Part shown: one piece after another, positions 20,491 to 28,432 of the stretch
How the letters are laid out: every line of letters starts with the position of its first letter
Position numbering within the stretch: position 1 is the first letter of the stretch
Assembly: GCF_004134825.1 (NCBI RefSeq)
Contig: NZ_SDPN01000035.1
Coordinates: forward strand, 1-44,081
Reading direction: 5' to 3'
DNA: 44,081 nt
Source of the DNA: Agromyces albus
GTDB lineage: Bacteria; Actinomycetota; Actinomycetes; Actinomycetales; Microbacteriaceae
Notes under the pieces: generated by a model
Database searches by the model: none
What the model was told of the DNA's origin: nothing
The model's input: only the letters and a program-made list of their open reading frames with translations
Program-made: the position numbers and the translations under genes

Positions 20491-20623
20491 GTTGGTGCCA
20501 CCGCTTATCACGGTGTGCCCGCACAGTTTTCTGGCAGTGACGACCCTCCTCCCCGCTGGGGTCCCGCGCAGTGACATCCCATCAGCAGCCGGAGCTCCGG
20601 CTCCCCAGAGATAGGTACGAGTA
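20491..20623 (+). promoter_or_regulatory. Structured 5' leader of rplU
   Basis: The leader can form three hairpins: CACCG/CGGTG (20499-20515), GACCC/GGGTC (20542-20563, exclusive with CCCC-GCT-GGGG at 20551-20561), and a perfect 16-base palindrome AGCCGGAGCTCCGGCT (20587-20602). L21 operons in Firmicutes have an autoregulatory leader. Whether this one is bound by L21 or another protein is unknown. Confidence 0.4.
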
Positions 20624-20932
20624 GTGGTTTACGCAGTAGTGCGCGCCGGCGGTCGGCAGGAGAAGGTCGAAGTCGGCACCATCGTGACGATGGACCGTAT
20701 CAAGGCAGACAAGGACGGCAACGTCTCACTCGCCGCGGTCCTCCTCGTCGACGGCGAGAAGATCACCTCCGACGCCGAGTCGCTTGCCAAGGTCACGGTT
20801 ACCGCCGAAGTCCTCAACGACCTCCGCGGTCCGAAGATCGTGATTCAGAAGTTCAAGAACAAGACCGGGTACAAGAAGCGTCAGGGGCACCGTCAGGAGC
20901 TCACGCGCGTCAAGGTCACCGGCATCAAGTAG
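20624..20932 (+). CDS. rplU: 50S ribosomal protein L21
   Basis: 102 residues. [18 protein letters not shown] at the start and the C-terminal [19 protein letters not shown] are the family signatures; the latter binds 23S rRNA. GTG start, with AGAGATAGG upstream. It is followed 21 bases later by rpmA, the near-universal rplU-rpmA pair. It lies downstream of a clear promoter and a structured leader. Confidence 0.98.
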   Translation: MVYAVVRAGGRQEKVEVGTIVTMDRIKADKDGNVSLAAVLLVDGEKITSDAESLAKVTVTAEVLNDLRGPKIVIQKFKNKTGYKKRQGHRQELTRVKVTGIK

Positions 20933-20953
20933 CGGCCGCAAGGAGAATCAGAC

Positions 20954-21211
20954 ATGGCACACAAAAAGGGAGCGAGCTCCACTCGCAACGGTCGTGACTC
21001 GAACGCCCAGCGCCTCGGCGTGAAGCGCTTCGGCGGCCAGGTCGTCGGCGCGGGCGAGATCCTCGTCCGCCAGCGCGGCACGCACTTCCACCCCGGTGCA
21101 GGCGTCGGTCGCGGTGGCGACGACACGCTCTTCGCACTCGAGGCCGGTGCGGTCCAGTTCGGCAAGAAGGGTGGCCGCAAGGTCGTCAACATCGTGGCGG
21201 CCGGCGAATAG
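20954..21211 (+). CDS. rpmA: 50S ribosomal protein L27
   Basis: 85 residues. It begins [20 protein letters not shown], the N-terminal tail that reaches the peptidyl-transferase centre. It does not carry the cleaved N-terminal extension seen in Firmicutes L27. AAGGAGAA about eight bases upstream is the ribosome-binding site. A UUCG-capped terminator follows 16 bases after the stop. Confidence 0.98.
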   Translation: MAHKKGASSTRNGRDSNAQRLGVKRFGGQVVGAGEILVRQRGTHFHPGAGVGRGGDDTLFALEAGAVQFGKKGGRKVVNIVAAGE

Positions 21212-21227
21212 TCGACCGAACGATTCT

Positions 21228-21262
21228 GTGAGGGCGGGCTTCGGCTCGCCCTCACGCGTTTT
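21228..21262 (+). terminator. Intrinsic terminator between rpmA and obg
   Basis: GTGAGGGCG pairs with CGCCCTCAC. The stem continues through a G-U pair and GC/GC to a UUCG tetraloop, giving 12 bp in all. It is followed by GCGTTTTC. This is the most convincing terminator in the window. It sits only 23 bases before the obg start codon, so it should at least reduce read-through from the ribosomal genes. Confidence 0.85.
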
Positions 21263-21285
21263 CATCCGTGAGGAGGATGCAGCAC

Positions 21286-22872
21286 ATGGTCAGCTTCGTC
21301 GACGAGGTGACACTGTTCGTGCGTGCCGGTCACGGTGGGAACGGATGCGTCTCAGTACGCCGCGAGAAGTTCAAGCCCCTCGCGGGCCCTGACGGCGGCA
21401 ATGGCGGCAACGGTGGCGACATCGTGCTCGTCGCCGACCCGAACGTCACCACCCTGCTCGGCTTCCACCGCCGTCCGCACCGTTCATCGGAGAACGGCGG
21501 ACCCGGAATGGGCGACCACCGTTCCGGTGCGGCCGGCGAGACGCTCGACCTCCCGGTGCCCGTCGGCACCGTCGTGAAGGACCACGACGGCGAAGAGCTC
21601 GCCGACCTCGCCGAGCCCGGCATGCGATTCATCGTCGCTCCCGGCGGCCAGGGCGGTCTCGGCAACGCCGCGCTCTCGTCGACGAAGCGGAAGGCTCCCG
21701 GCTTCGCGCTGCTCGGCACGCCCGGGTTCGAGGGCGAGGTCATCCTCGAGCTGAAGACGATCGCGGATGTCGCGCTCGTCGGCTTCCCCTCGGCCGGCAA
21801 GTCGAGCCTCATCGCGGCGCTGTCGGCGGCGCGCCCCAAGATCGCCGATTACCCGTTCACGACGCTGCATCCGAACCTCGGCGTCGTGCAGGCAGGCGAG
21901 AGCCGGTTCACGGTTGCCGACGTTCCGGGCCTCATCGAGGGTGCGAGCGAGGGCAAGGGCCTCGGGCTCGAGTTCCTGCGCCACGTCGAGCGCTGCTCGG
22001 CCCTGCTGCACGTCATCGACTGCGCGACGCTCGAGCCGGGCCGCGACCCGGTGAGCGACCTCGACGTGATCCTCGGCGAGCTGGGCGCGTATCCCGTGCC
22101 CGAGGGCCAGGTGCCGCTGCTCGAGCGTCCGCAGCTGATCGCGCTGAACAAGATCGACGTGCCCGAGGCACGCGAGCTCGCCGCGTTCGTGCGGCCCGAG
22201 TTCGAGGCGCGCGGCTACCGCGTGTTCGAGATCTCCACGGTGAGCCACGAGGGGTTGCGTCAACTCGGGTTCGCGCTCGGCGAGGTCGTCGAGAACGCGC
22301 GACGCGAGGCGGCCGAAGCCCCCGCTGCACCGCGCATCGTCATGCGTCCGAGGAGCGTCGACGACGCCGGGTTCACCGTGCGCGCCGAAGGCGGCAGCTA
22401 CGGCACCCTGTACCGGGTACTCGGCTCGAAGCCCGAGCGGTGGGTCGCGCAGACCGACTTCACGAACGACGAGGCCGTCGGCTACCTCGCCGACCGCCTT
22501 GCACGACTCGGCATCGAGGATGCGCTCGTGCGCGCCGGAGCGACTGCCGGTTCGGCTGTCGTCATCGGCCCCGGTGCCGGAGTCGTCTTCGACTGGGAGC
22601 CGACGCTCACGTCCACCGCCGAGCTCATCACCGCCCCGCGCGGTTCCGACCTCCGTCTCGACGAGCAACGCCGTGCCACGCGCAACGAGCGCCGCAGCGA
22701 CTACCACGAGCGCATGGACGCGAAGGCCGAGGCTCGAGCCGAGCTCGAGCGCGAGCGCGCGGCCGGCATGTGGTCGGAGCCGGATGCCGAGGACGAGCCC
22801 GTTGTCGAGGGCGAGCCGTCGAACGCCGCTGTCTCCGCTCAGGAGGGTGTGGGCGAGGAGGGCCAACGGTGA
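21286..22872 (+). CDS. obg: GTPase Obg/CgtA
   Basis: 528 residues. The glycine-rich Obg fold opens the protein ([20 protein letters not shown], later [12 protein letters not shown]). The GTPase domain has the P-loop GFPSAGKSS, the switch II motif [16 protein letters not shown] and NKID. An OCT domain (about 350-425) and an acidic C-terminal tail follow. It acts in 50S assembly and stress response. The start is the ATG at 21286, with AGGAGG nine bases upstream; an in-frame GTG six codons earlier would place that site inside the gene. The stop overlaps proB in a GTGA. Confidence 0.97.
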   Translation: MVSFVDEVTLFVRAGHGGNGCVSVRREKFKPLAGPDGGNGGNGGDIVLVADPNVTTLLGFHRRPHRSSENGGPGMGDHRSGAAGETLDLPVPVGTVVKDHDGEELADLAEPGMRFIVAPGGQGGLGNAALSSTKRKAPGFALLGTPGFEGEVILELKTIADVALVGFPSAGKSSLIAALSAARPKIADYPFTTLHPNLGVVQAGESRFTVADVPGLIEGASEGKGLGLEFLRHVERCSALLHVIDCATLEPGRDPVSDLDVILGELGAYPVPEGQVPLLERPQLIALNKIDVPEARELAAFVRPEFEARGYRVFEISTVSHEGLRQLGFALGEVVENARREAAEAPAAPRIVMRPRSVDDAGFTVRAEGGSYGTLYRVLGSKPERWVAQTDFTNDEAVGYLADRLARLGIEDALVRAGATAGSAVVIGPGAGVVFDWEPTLTSTAELITAPRGSDLRLDEQRRATRNERRSDYHERMDAKAEARAELERERAAGMWSEPDAEDEPVVEGEPSNAAVSAQEGVGEEGQR

Positions 22873-23687
22873 CACCCCGGCGGCGCACGGAGATCCCACA
22901 CGCCACCCGCATCGTCGTGAAGGTCGGCTCCTCCTCGATCAGCGGAGACAACGCCGGCCAGATCGCTCCCCTCGTCGACGCGCTCGCCGCCGCACATGAG
23001 CGCGGCATCGAGGTCGTGCTCGTCTCCTCCGGGGCCATCGCGACCGGCATGCCCTATCTCAAGCTCGACGAGCGGCCCACCGATCTCGCGACCCAGCAGG
23101 CCGCGGCATCCGTCGGGCAGAACCTGCTCGTCTTCCGCTACCAGGACTCGCTCGACCGCTACGGCATCGTCGCGGGGCAGGTGCTCCTCACCGCGGGCGA
23201 CCTCGAGAACCCCACGCCGCGTTCGAACGCGCAGCGCGCGATGGACCGGCTGCTCGCGCTGAAGATCCTGCCGATCGTGAACGAGAACGACACCGTCGCG
23301 ACCCATGAGATCCGGTTCGGCGACAACGACCGGCTCGCGGCCCTCGTCGCCGAGCTGATCGGCGCCGACCTGCTCGTGCTGCTGTCCGACGTCGACGCGC
23401 TGTATACGAAGCCGCCGCACCTCGATGGGGCGAAGCGCATCGAGCACGTGCCGTTCGGCGACGCCCTCACGGGCGTCGAGATCGGCTCGGTCGGACGCGC
23501 CGGCGTCGGCACCGGGGGAGCGGAGACCAAGGTGTCGGCGGCGCGCATCGCAGCCGAGGCCGGTGCCGCCGTGCTGATCACGGCGACGAGCCTCGTCGCC
23601 GACGCGCTGGCCGGACGCGAGGTCGGCACGTGGTTCGAGCCCGCCCCCGAACGTCACACGGCCGACGGCGAACCGGCGCTCGCCTAG
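22869..23687 (+). CDS. proB: Glutamate 5-kinase (short form without PUA domain)
   Basis: 272 residues. An amino acid kinase fold is seen: KVGSSSISG (about 18-26), [35 protein letters not shown] and the glycine-rich [12 protein letters not shown]. The enzyme phosphorylates glutamate in the first step of proline synthesis. Unlike E. coli ProB (367 aa) it ends after the kinase domain, so the C-terminal PUA domain is absent. The GTG start overlaps the obg stop. proA follows 9 bases after the stop, giving the first two steps together. Confidence 0.95.
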   Translation: MTPRRRTEIPHATRIVVKVGSSSISGDNAGQIAPLVDALAAAHERGIEVVLVSSGAIATGMPYLKLDERPTDLATQQAAASVGQNLLVFRYQDSLDRYGIVAGQVLLTAGDLENPTPRSNAQRAMDRLLALKILPIVNENDTVATHEIRFGDNDRLAALVAELIGADLLVLLSDVDALYTKPPHLDGAKRIEHVPFGDALTGVEIGSVGRAGVGTGGAETKVSAARIAAEAGAAVLITATSLVADALAGREVGTWFEPAPERHTADGEPALA

Positions 23688-23690
23688 GCT
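23685..23690 (+). promoter_or_regulatory. -10 box before proA, possibly leaderless
   Basis: TAGGCT overlaps the proB stop codon TAG and is followed by six bases (GATTCC) and the proA ATG. No Shine-Dalgarno sequence is present. proA could thus be transcribed separately as a leaderless message as well as by read-through. Confidence 0.4.
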
Positions 23691-23696
23691 GATTCC

Positions 23697-24965
23697 ATGG
23701 AGCACCACGAAGTCGACACGAGCCTGATCGACGTGCGGCTCGCTGCCGCGAAAAACGCGTCATTCCGGCTCGCGCAGGCGACGACGGCCGAGAAGGATGC
23801 CGCCCTCGAACAGGTTGCCGCGATCCTCCGGGCGCGGTCCGCCGACATCGTCGCCGCGAACGCGCTCGACCTCGCCGCGGGCCGCGAAGCCGGCCTCGCC
23901 GCCGGGCTCCTCGACCGCCTCGAGCTCGACGAGCGACGGGTCGACGCACTCGCCGAGGCGGTGCTCGAGGTCATCGGTCTCACCGATCCGATCGGCGAGA
24001 CCGTGAGCGGCCGATCGCTGCCGAACGGCATCCGCATCGACCAGGTGCGCGTGCCGCTCGGCGTCGTCGGTGCGATCTACGAGGCACGACCGAACGTGAC
24101 CGTCGACATCGCCGTGCTCGCGCTGAAGAGCGGCAACGCGGTCGTGCTCCGCGGCGGCAGCGCCGCAGAACAGACGAACCGCGTGCTCGTCACAGCACTG
24201 CGCGACGCACTCGACGCCGCCGGACTTCCGGCCGACGCCGTGCAGACCGTCGACGACTTCGGCCGCGCCGGTGCCCGCCATCTCATGCAGGCACGCGATT
24301 ACGTCGACGTGCTCATCCCACGTGGGAGCGCCGGCCTCATCCGTGCCGTCGTCGACGAAGCGCGAGTGCCGGTCATCGAGACGGGCGCCGGGGTCGTGCA
24401 CATGTTCCTCGATGAGAGCGCGCGAGAAGACTGGGCCGTCGAGCTCGTGCACAACGCGAAGGTGCAACGACCGAGCGTCTGCAATGCCCTCGAGACCCTG
24501 CTCGTGCACGAGGCGGCGGCTGCGCGGCTGCTGCCCGCGGTGCTCGACCGGCTCGAGGCATCCGGCGTCACGATCCACGCCGACGAGCGGGTGCGGGCAC
24601 TCCGACCCGAGGCGTTGCCCGTCACCGATGAGGACTGGGCAACCGAGCACATGAGCCTCGACCTGTCGGTCGGCGTCGTCGACTCGATCGACGACGCGCT
24701 GCGGCACATCCGTCGCTATTCGACGAAGCACACCGAGTCGATCGTGACGAACGACCTCGGCAACGCCGAGCGATTCCTGAACGAGGTGGATGCCGCGGCG
24801 GTCATGGTGAACGCCTCGACTCGCTTCACCGACGGCGCGGAGTTCGGTTTCGGTGCCGAGGTCGGCATCTCGACGCAGAAGCTGCATGCACGGGGCCCCA
24901 TGGGACTGCCCGAGCTCACGAGCACGAAGTGGATCGTGCGCGGCGCCGGGCATGTGCGTGCCTGA
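23697..24965 (+). CDS. proA: Gamma-glutamyl phosphate reductase
   Basis: 422 residues, aldehyde dehydrogenase superfamily. The NADPH-binding region includes IYEARPNVTVDIAVLALKSG and RGGSAAEQTNR. The catalytic cysteine lies in QRPSVCNALETLLVH (about residue 261). The C-terminal TRFTDGAEFGFGAEVGIST is diagnostic for ProA. It reduces glutamyl phosphate to glutamate semialdehyde after ProB. The start ATG has no Shine-Dalgarno sequence and may be leaderless. Confidence 0.97.
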   Translation: MEHHEVDTSLIDVRLAAAKNASFRLAQATTAEKDAALEQVAAILRARSADIVAANALDLAAGREAGLAAGLLDRLELDERRVDALAEAVLEVIGLTDPIGETVSGRSLPNGIRIDQVRVPLGVVGAIYEARPNVTVDIAVLALKSGNAVVLRGGSAAEQTNRVLVTALRDALDAAGLPADAVQTVDDFGRAGARHLMQARDYVDVLIPRGSAGLIRAVVDEARVPVIETGAGVVHMFLDESAREDWAVELVHNAKVQRPSVCNALETLLVHEAAAARLLPAVLDRLEASGVTIHADERVRALRPEALPVTDEDWATEHMSLDLSVGVVDSIDDALRHIRRYSTKHTESIVTNDLGNAERFLNEVDAAAVMVNASTRFTDGAEFGFGAEVGISTQKLHARGPMGLPELTSTKWIVRGAGHVRA

Positions 24966-25016
24966 CCTCGCTAGACTGTCCGGAGCGACACCCGCAGGAT
25001 TCGAAAGGAACGGCGA

Positions 25017-25223
25017 ATGAGCCTCGTGACCGCAGTGCTGACCGAGACGGTGCACGCCAGGGAACTGCCGATCGACTCGTGGGTCTACGGTCTCATCGCG
25101 CTCGTCATCTTCGCGGTGCTCGCCATGATCGTCGCGTCCTACCGCGACGTGGCCAACCGCCACACCAGCAAATCGGCAGCCTATGCTGCCCGCCACTCAG
25201 GAGACGAGCACGGCGGTCACTGA
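25017..25223 (+). CDS. Small single-pass membrane protein (68 aa)
   Basis: 68 residues with one hydrophobic helix (about 23-41, WVYGLIALVIFAVLAMIVAS). A short polar N-terminus comes before it, and a His-rich, charged tail ending HSGDEHGGH after it. A good ribosome-binding site (GAAAGGAA) precedes the ATG, and a -10-like TAGACT stands at 24971-24976. The family is unnamed as far as I recognise. The position between proA and nadD and the reasonable signals support a real gene. The histidine tail may bind metal, but that is speculation. Confidence 0.75.
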   Translation: MSLVTAVLTETVHARELPIDSWVYGLIALVIFAVLAMIVASYRDVANRHTSKSAAYAARHSGDEHGGH

Positions 25224-25235
25224 GCGGGCGGTCGC

Positions 25236-25838
25236 GTGATCACGAGCGAGGAACGCCGACCACGGGTCGGTGTGATGGGTGGCACCTTCGATCCCATCCA
25301 CCACGGGCACCTCGTGGCCGCGAGCGAGGTCGCCCAACACCTCGAGCTCGATGAGGTCGTGTTCGTGCCCACCGGCCAGCCGAGCTACAAATCCGACGTC
25401 ACACAAGCCGAGCACCGCTATCTCATGACGGTCATCGCGACGGCGTCGAACCCGCGATTCACCGTGAGTCGCGTCGACATCGATCGTCCGAAGCCGACGT
25501 TCACGATCGACACGCTCCACGACATCAGGAGCCAGCGCCCCGACGCCGACCTGTTCTTCATCACCGGCGCCGACGCGATCGCCCAGATCCTCTCCTGGAA
25601 GAACGTCGGCGAACTCTGGGAGCTCGCGCACTTCGTGGCTGTGAGTCGTCCGGGACATGTGCTGTCCGTTTCGGGTTTGCCAGAGCAAGACGTAAGCTTG
25701 TTGGAGGTTCCGGCACTTGCGATCTCGTCGACCGACTGCCGGGACAGGGTGCGCCGGGGATTCCCGGTGTGGTACTTGGTGCCCGATGGGGTCGTCCAGT
25801 ACATCTCCAAGCACCACCTCTATCGGAGTGTCGAATGA
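25236..25838 (+). CDS. nadD: Nicotinate-nucleotide adenylyltransferase
   Basis: 200 residues. The nucleotidyltransferase motif [12 protein letters not shown] (residues 15-26) and the C-terminal [13 protein letters not shown] (ISSTxxR motif) identify NadD. It adenylates nicotinate mononucleotide in NAD synthesis. GTG start; it lies 12 bases after the small membrane protein gene and its stop overlaps the following gene in an ATGA. The usual actinobacterial order nadD ... rsfS is kept, with one extra gene inserted between them. Confidence 0.97.
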   Translation: MITSEERRPRVGVMGGTFDPIHHGHLVAASEVAQHLELDEVVFVPTGQPSYKSDVTQAEHRYLMTVIATASNPRFTVSRVDIDRPKPTFTIDTLHDIRSQRPDADLFFITGADAIAQILSWKNVGELWELAHFVAVSRPGHVLSVSGLPEQDVSLLEVPALAISSTDCRDRVRRGFPVWYLVPDGVVQYISKHHLYRSVE

Positions 25839-26980
25839 CGTCGTCACAGGAACCACCGCTTACGCGCCGCGAGGCTCGTGAGCGTGAGCGCCTGCGAGAG
25901 CAGCAGGCGCCTTCGACGACCCCGGATGCCGCACCTCCCGCCCCGCGCGACCAGCAGGTCGACCAGCCGGTTCGGACTGTCCCGCCGCAACCGCAGTTCC
26001 CCGCTCCCGCGCCGCCGCCTGCAGCTCCGGCCTATGCCGCGCCGCGCCCAGCCGGAGGATCCGGCCAGCTACCGTCGCCGTTCGGGGGAGCCGTGGCGGC
26101 ACCGCAGCAGAACCCGTTCGCACCCAGATACCCGCAGCCCGCCGCGCAGCCGGCGCCCACGTCGCCCCCTACACCCGTCGCGCCGCCGGCTCCCGCCCCG
26201 CCCACCCAGTTCGGATCGCAGTTCCCGGCGCCGTCGGCGCCCGCTCCGCGCCAGCCGAGCGTCGAGCACAGCGCTCCCGAGCGTACGCTGACGCGACGCG
26301 AGCTCCGGGCGATGCTCGATGCGCAGCACGAGCATGAACTCGACCTCGACGACGAAGTGGTCGCAACGCCACCTCCTGCAGTTGTTCCCAGCGAGCATCC
26401 GTTGCTGTCGCCTCCGGTGCCGACGAGGGCACCGGCGCCGCACCAGCCGGCCGCCGAGGCGAGCCTTGCCGCCGACGCTGTCGTGTCACAGAAGCCTGTC
26501 GGCCACTGGACCGCTCAGCTGAACGTGCCGGCCGACCGCGCGGAGCCGTTCGACCAGTTGCTCTCACGTGGCGGCGTGAGCCACGGCGTTCCGACCACCA
26601 CGAACGCGCTCATCCTGCCGTCGCTGCCGAATCAGGCGCCGGCCGGCAACAACAACCCGCTTGCAGCGAGCGGTGAGATCATCGTGACCGGCTCGATCAA
26701 CCTGCCGCGCAGTTACGGCGCGACGGGCGTGCACCCGAGCCACATCGACTCGGCCGACGTCGACCGGTTGTTCGACCAGGTCGAAGACGGCGCGGGCACA
26801 GGTGGCGCGCCGATCGCGGCGACCCGCGCCATCAGCACGCAGGGTGCCGCTCGCGCGATGATGGCTCCGCCCAAGAAGGAGGGCGTGAACGCTCCTCTCG
26901 TACTCGCCGTCACCGCCGGCGTCCTCGCACTCGGCGTCGTCGCCACACTCGTCATCGGTGCCGTCGCCGGCCTCTTCTGA
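25835..26980 (+). CDS. Proline-rich, tail-anchored membrane protein of unknown function
   Basis: 381 residues. Residues 1-30 are highly charged ([16 protein letters not shown]). A long proline/alanine/glutamine-rich disordered part follows, then a second TRRELRAML motif near 152-160. An ordered-looking part holds [16 protein letters not shown] (about 285-300) and [14 protein letters not shown] single membrane helix closes the C-terminus (about 358-381, [27 protein letters not shown] region). No signal peptide, so the bulk should be cytoplasmic and tail-anchored. I do not recognise a named family. It is coupled to nadD and precedes rsfS. Confidence 0.85.
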   Translation: MTSSQEPPLTRREARERERLREQQAPSTTPDAAPPAPRDQQVDQPVRTVPPQPQFPAPAPPPAAPAYAAPRPAGGSGQLPSPFGGAVAAPQQNPFAPRYPQPAAQPAPTSPPTPVAPPAPAPPTQFGSQFPAPSAPAPRQPSVEHSAPERTLTRRELRAMLDAQHEHELDLDDEVVATPPPAVVPSEHPLLSPPVPTRAPAPHQPAAEASLAADAVVSQKPVGHWTAQLNVPADRAEPFDQLLSRGGVSHGVPTTTNALILPSLPNQAPAGNNNPLAASGEIIVTGSINLPRSYGATGVHPSHIDSADVDRLFDQVEDGAGTGGAPIAATRAISTQGAARAMMAPPKKEGVNAPLVLAVTAGVLALGVVATLVIGAVAGLF

Positions 26981-27024
26981 GCCGGGGCATCCACATCGAC
27001 TTCTCAGAATCCGGAAAAGAGCGT

Positions 27025-27399
27025 ATGACCGCATCACACGAGGCACTCGACCTGCTCGCCATCGCGGCGCGAGCGGCAGACTCCAAGGGCGGTGAAGACC
27101 TGGTTGCACTCGACGTGTCGGGTCCGCTGCCGTTCGCCGACATCTTCCTGCTGGTCACCGGCAACTCCGAGCGCAACGTCGTCGCCATCGCCGACGAGGT
27201 CGAGGAAGTGCTCGGTCGCTCAGGAACCCAGACCCGTCGCCGTGAGGGTCACGACGCCGGCCGCTGGATCCTGCTCGATTTCGGCGACCTCGTGGTGCAC
27301 GTCTTCCACCAGGAGGAGCGCCTCTACTACGGGCTCGAACGGCTCTGGCTCGACTGCCCGTCGCTGCCCGTGGCACCGCTCCTGGCGACGAGCAGCTGA
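27025..27399 (+). CDS. rsfS: Ribosome silencing factor RsfS
   Basis: 124 residues. The family features are clear: an N-terminal helix, the strand DLVALDVS, then DIFLLVTGNSERNVVAIADEVEE, and near the C-terminus GRWILLDFGDLVVHVFHQEERLYYGLERLW. RsfS binds L14 on the 50S subunit and blocks subunit joining under starvation. It ends the nadD gene group, the standard location. A hairpin and tRNA-Ala follow. Confidence 0.97.
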   Translation: MTASHEALDLLAIAARAADSKGGEDLVALDVSGPLPFADIFLLVTGNSERNVVAIADEVEEVLGRSGTQTRRREGHDAGRWILLDFGDLVVHVFHQEERLYYGLERLWLDCPSLPVAPLLATSS

Positions 27400-27422
27400 G
27401 CGCAGCCGCGAGCATCCGCTGA

Positions 27423-27450
27423 GCGGGTCTCGATTTCATCCGGGACCCGC
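27423..27450 (+). terminator. Possible terminator after rsfS
   Basis: GCGGGTC (27423-27429) pairs with GACCCGC (27444-27450) over a 14-base loop. No T-run follows. A -10-like TAAGCT at 27459-27464 just beyond could start the tRNA transcript. Confidence 0.35.
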
Positions 27451-27491
27451 GGCTGGTGTAAGCTCAATTCGTTGCCCCGAACGGGGCGTAC

Positions 27492-27564
27492 GGGTCTGTG
27501 GCGCAGCTGGTAGCGCACCTGCATGGCATGCAGGGGGTCAGGGGTTCGAGTCCCCTCAGATCCA
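27492..27564 (+). tRNA. tRNA-Ala (anticodon GGC)
   Basis: A 73-base cloverleaf. The acceptor stem GGGTCTG/CAGATCC is closed with one G-U pair, the anticodon arm is CCTGC-ATGGCAT-GCAGG with anticodon GGC, and the T arm is GGGGTTCGAGTCCCC. The discriminator base is A and the CCA end is not encoded. It sits between rsfS and the catabolic locus. Confidence 0.97.
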
Positions 27565-27568
27565 CCGA

Positions 27569-27600
27569 AACCCCTGATGAACGCGAAGTTCTCAGGGGTT
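27569..27600 (+). terminator. Terminator of tRNA-Ala
   Basis: AACCCCTGA pairs with TCAGGGGTT. Past one bulged T the stem continues as GAAC/GTTC around a GCGAA loop, 13 bp in all. CTTCTCGT follows. It begins five bases after the tRNA end. Confidence 0.75.
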
Positions 27601-27622
27601 CTTCTCGTGAAGTAGAGCCCTT

Positions 27623-27644
27623 GGGGCCTTTTTGGGGCCTTTTT
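27623..27644 (+). repeat. Tandem GGGGCCTTTTT repeat downstream of tRNA-Ala
   Basis: Two exact copies of the 11-mer GGGGCCTTTTT stand head to tail. The flanking stretch 27645-27721 shows nothing else I can identify. The T-runs could act in termination, or the sequence may be a remnant of an old integration site; neither is shown. Confidence 0.6.
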
Positions 27645-27721
27645 CAAATCGCCCCGAGGAGCCGGAAAAGGACATCTGCCTGTTCGGTGGCGGACGGCCG
27701 AGATGACCCGAGTGGCGAGTC

Positions 27722-28330
27722 TCAGCCGAGGAGTCGATCGAGCGCCCGATCCATACGACCCGGCATGTCCTGTGCTGGATCCAGCAGCCACTGCAGCTGT
27801 AGGCCGTCCCAGACGGCGATGATCAGGTGCGCCGCCTGTTCAGGATCCACATCCGATGGCACCCTGCCCTGCTGGATGTCGTGTGCAATATCCCGCTCTA
27901 GCTCTGCTGCGAGGTTTTCGTACCGTTTGACGAACCATCCGTGCGCTGGGTACTCGGGGTCGGACGCCTCGGATGACACGATCGCGAGAAGGCGCAGCAG
28001 TTCCGGCCTGTCGAGGTTGTGTCTGACGACATCGAGGATTGCGCTCTTCACGCCATGGGCTCGGGCACGATCGAGGAACCAGTCTGCCGAGTGGTCGGCG
28101 TTCTCCAGCACGGCCGCGAGGAGGTCGCTCTTGGCTGGGAAGTGATGGACGACGCTGGTGAGGCTCAGCCCGATCTGACGAGAGATGTCTCGCAGCGAGC
28201 CGCCGTGATAGCCCCGCGTGGCGAAGACGTTGGTCGCGGCATCGACGATCTCCTGCCGCCGCTTCGCTGTTTTCGCGTATGGCCCGCGCCGCGCCGGTGC
28301 GGCGAGATCGGTCCCAGTGTCGGATGCCAT
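27722..28330 (-). CDS. TetR/AcrR family transcriptional regulator
   Basis: 202 residues. The N-terminal DNA-binding domain is clear: RRQEIVDAATNVFATRGY, then SLRDISRQIGLSLTSVVHHFPAKSDLL (about residues 45-71), the TetR helix-turn-helix. The C-terminal ligand/dimer domain is helical and undefined. The start is placed at MASDTGTD because a -10-like TACCAT lies six bases upstream; the open frame continues 29 codons further but across the operator. It is divergent from the sugar ABC binding protein, with an imperfect inverted repeat between them, so it probably represses both. TetR control of a sugar locus is less common than LacI control. Confidence 0.92.
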   Translation of the reverse strand: MASDTGTDLAAPARRGPYAKTAKRRQEIVDAATNVFATRGYHGGSLRDISRQIGLSLTSVVHHFPAKSDLLAAVLENADHSADWFLDRARAHGVKSAILDVVRHNLDRPELLRLLAIVSSEASDPEYPAHGWFVKRYENLAAELERDIAHDIQQGRVPSDVDPEQAAHLIIAVWDGLQLQWLLDPAQDMPGRMDRALDRLLG

Positions 28331-28339
28331 GTGGCAATG

Positions 28340-28365
28340 GTAACGGTTTCGACTGAAAATGTTGC
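28340..28365. promoter_or_regulatory. Candidate TetR operator in the divergent promoter region
   Basis: GTAACGGTTTC (28340-28350) and GAAAATGTTGC (28355-28365) form an imperfect inverted repeat, 8 of 11 positions matching, with a 4-base spacer. It overlaps the -10 box of the regulator (28337-28342, minus strand) and the -35 box of the transporter promoter (28362-28367). One bound protein could thus block both. Confidence 0.5.
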
Positions 28366-28390
28366 ACCTGTTCGGGTTTGGCGGTATCGT
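28362..28390 (+). promoter_or_regulatory. Promoter of the sugar transporter/glycosidase operon
   Basis: TTGCAC (28362-28367) and TATCGT (28385-28390) with a 17-base spacer. Start would fall near 28397, giving a leader of about 36 bases that includes GAGGAG before the ATG at 28433. Confidence 0.6.
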
Positions 28391-28432
28391 CGTCCCGCAG
28401 CACACCAGCCGACTCAACGAGGAGAAACTGCA

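Noticed and set aside
27327..27791. Minus-strand frame across tRNA-Ala with the phrase GTRTPDPLHAMQVRYQLRH
   Set aside because: This is the well-known false translation of an antisense tRNA-Ala gene.
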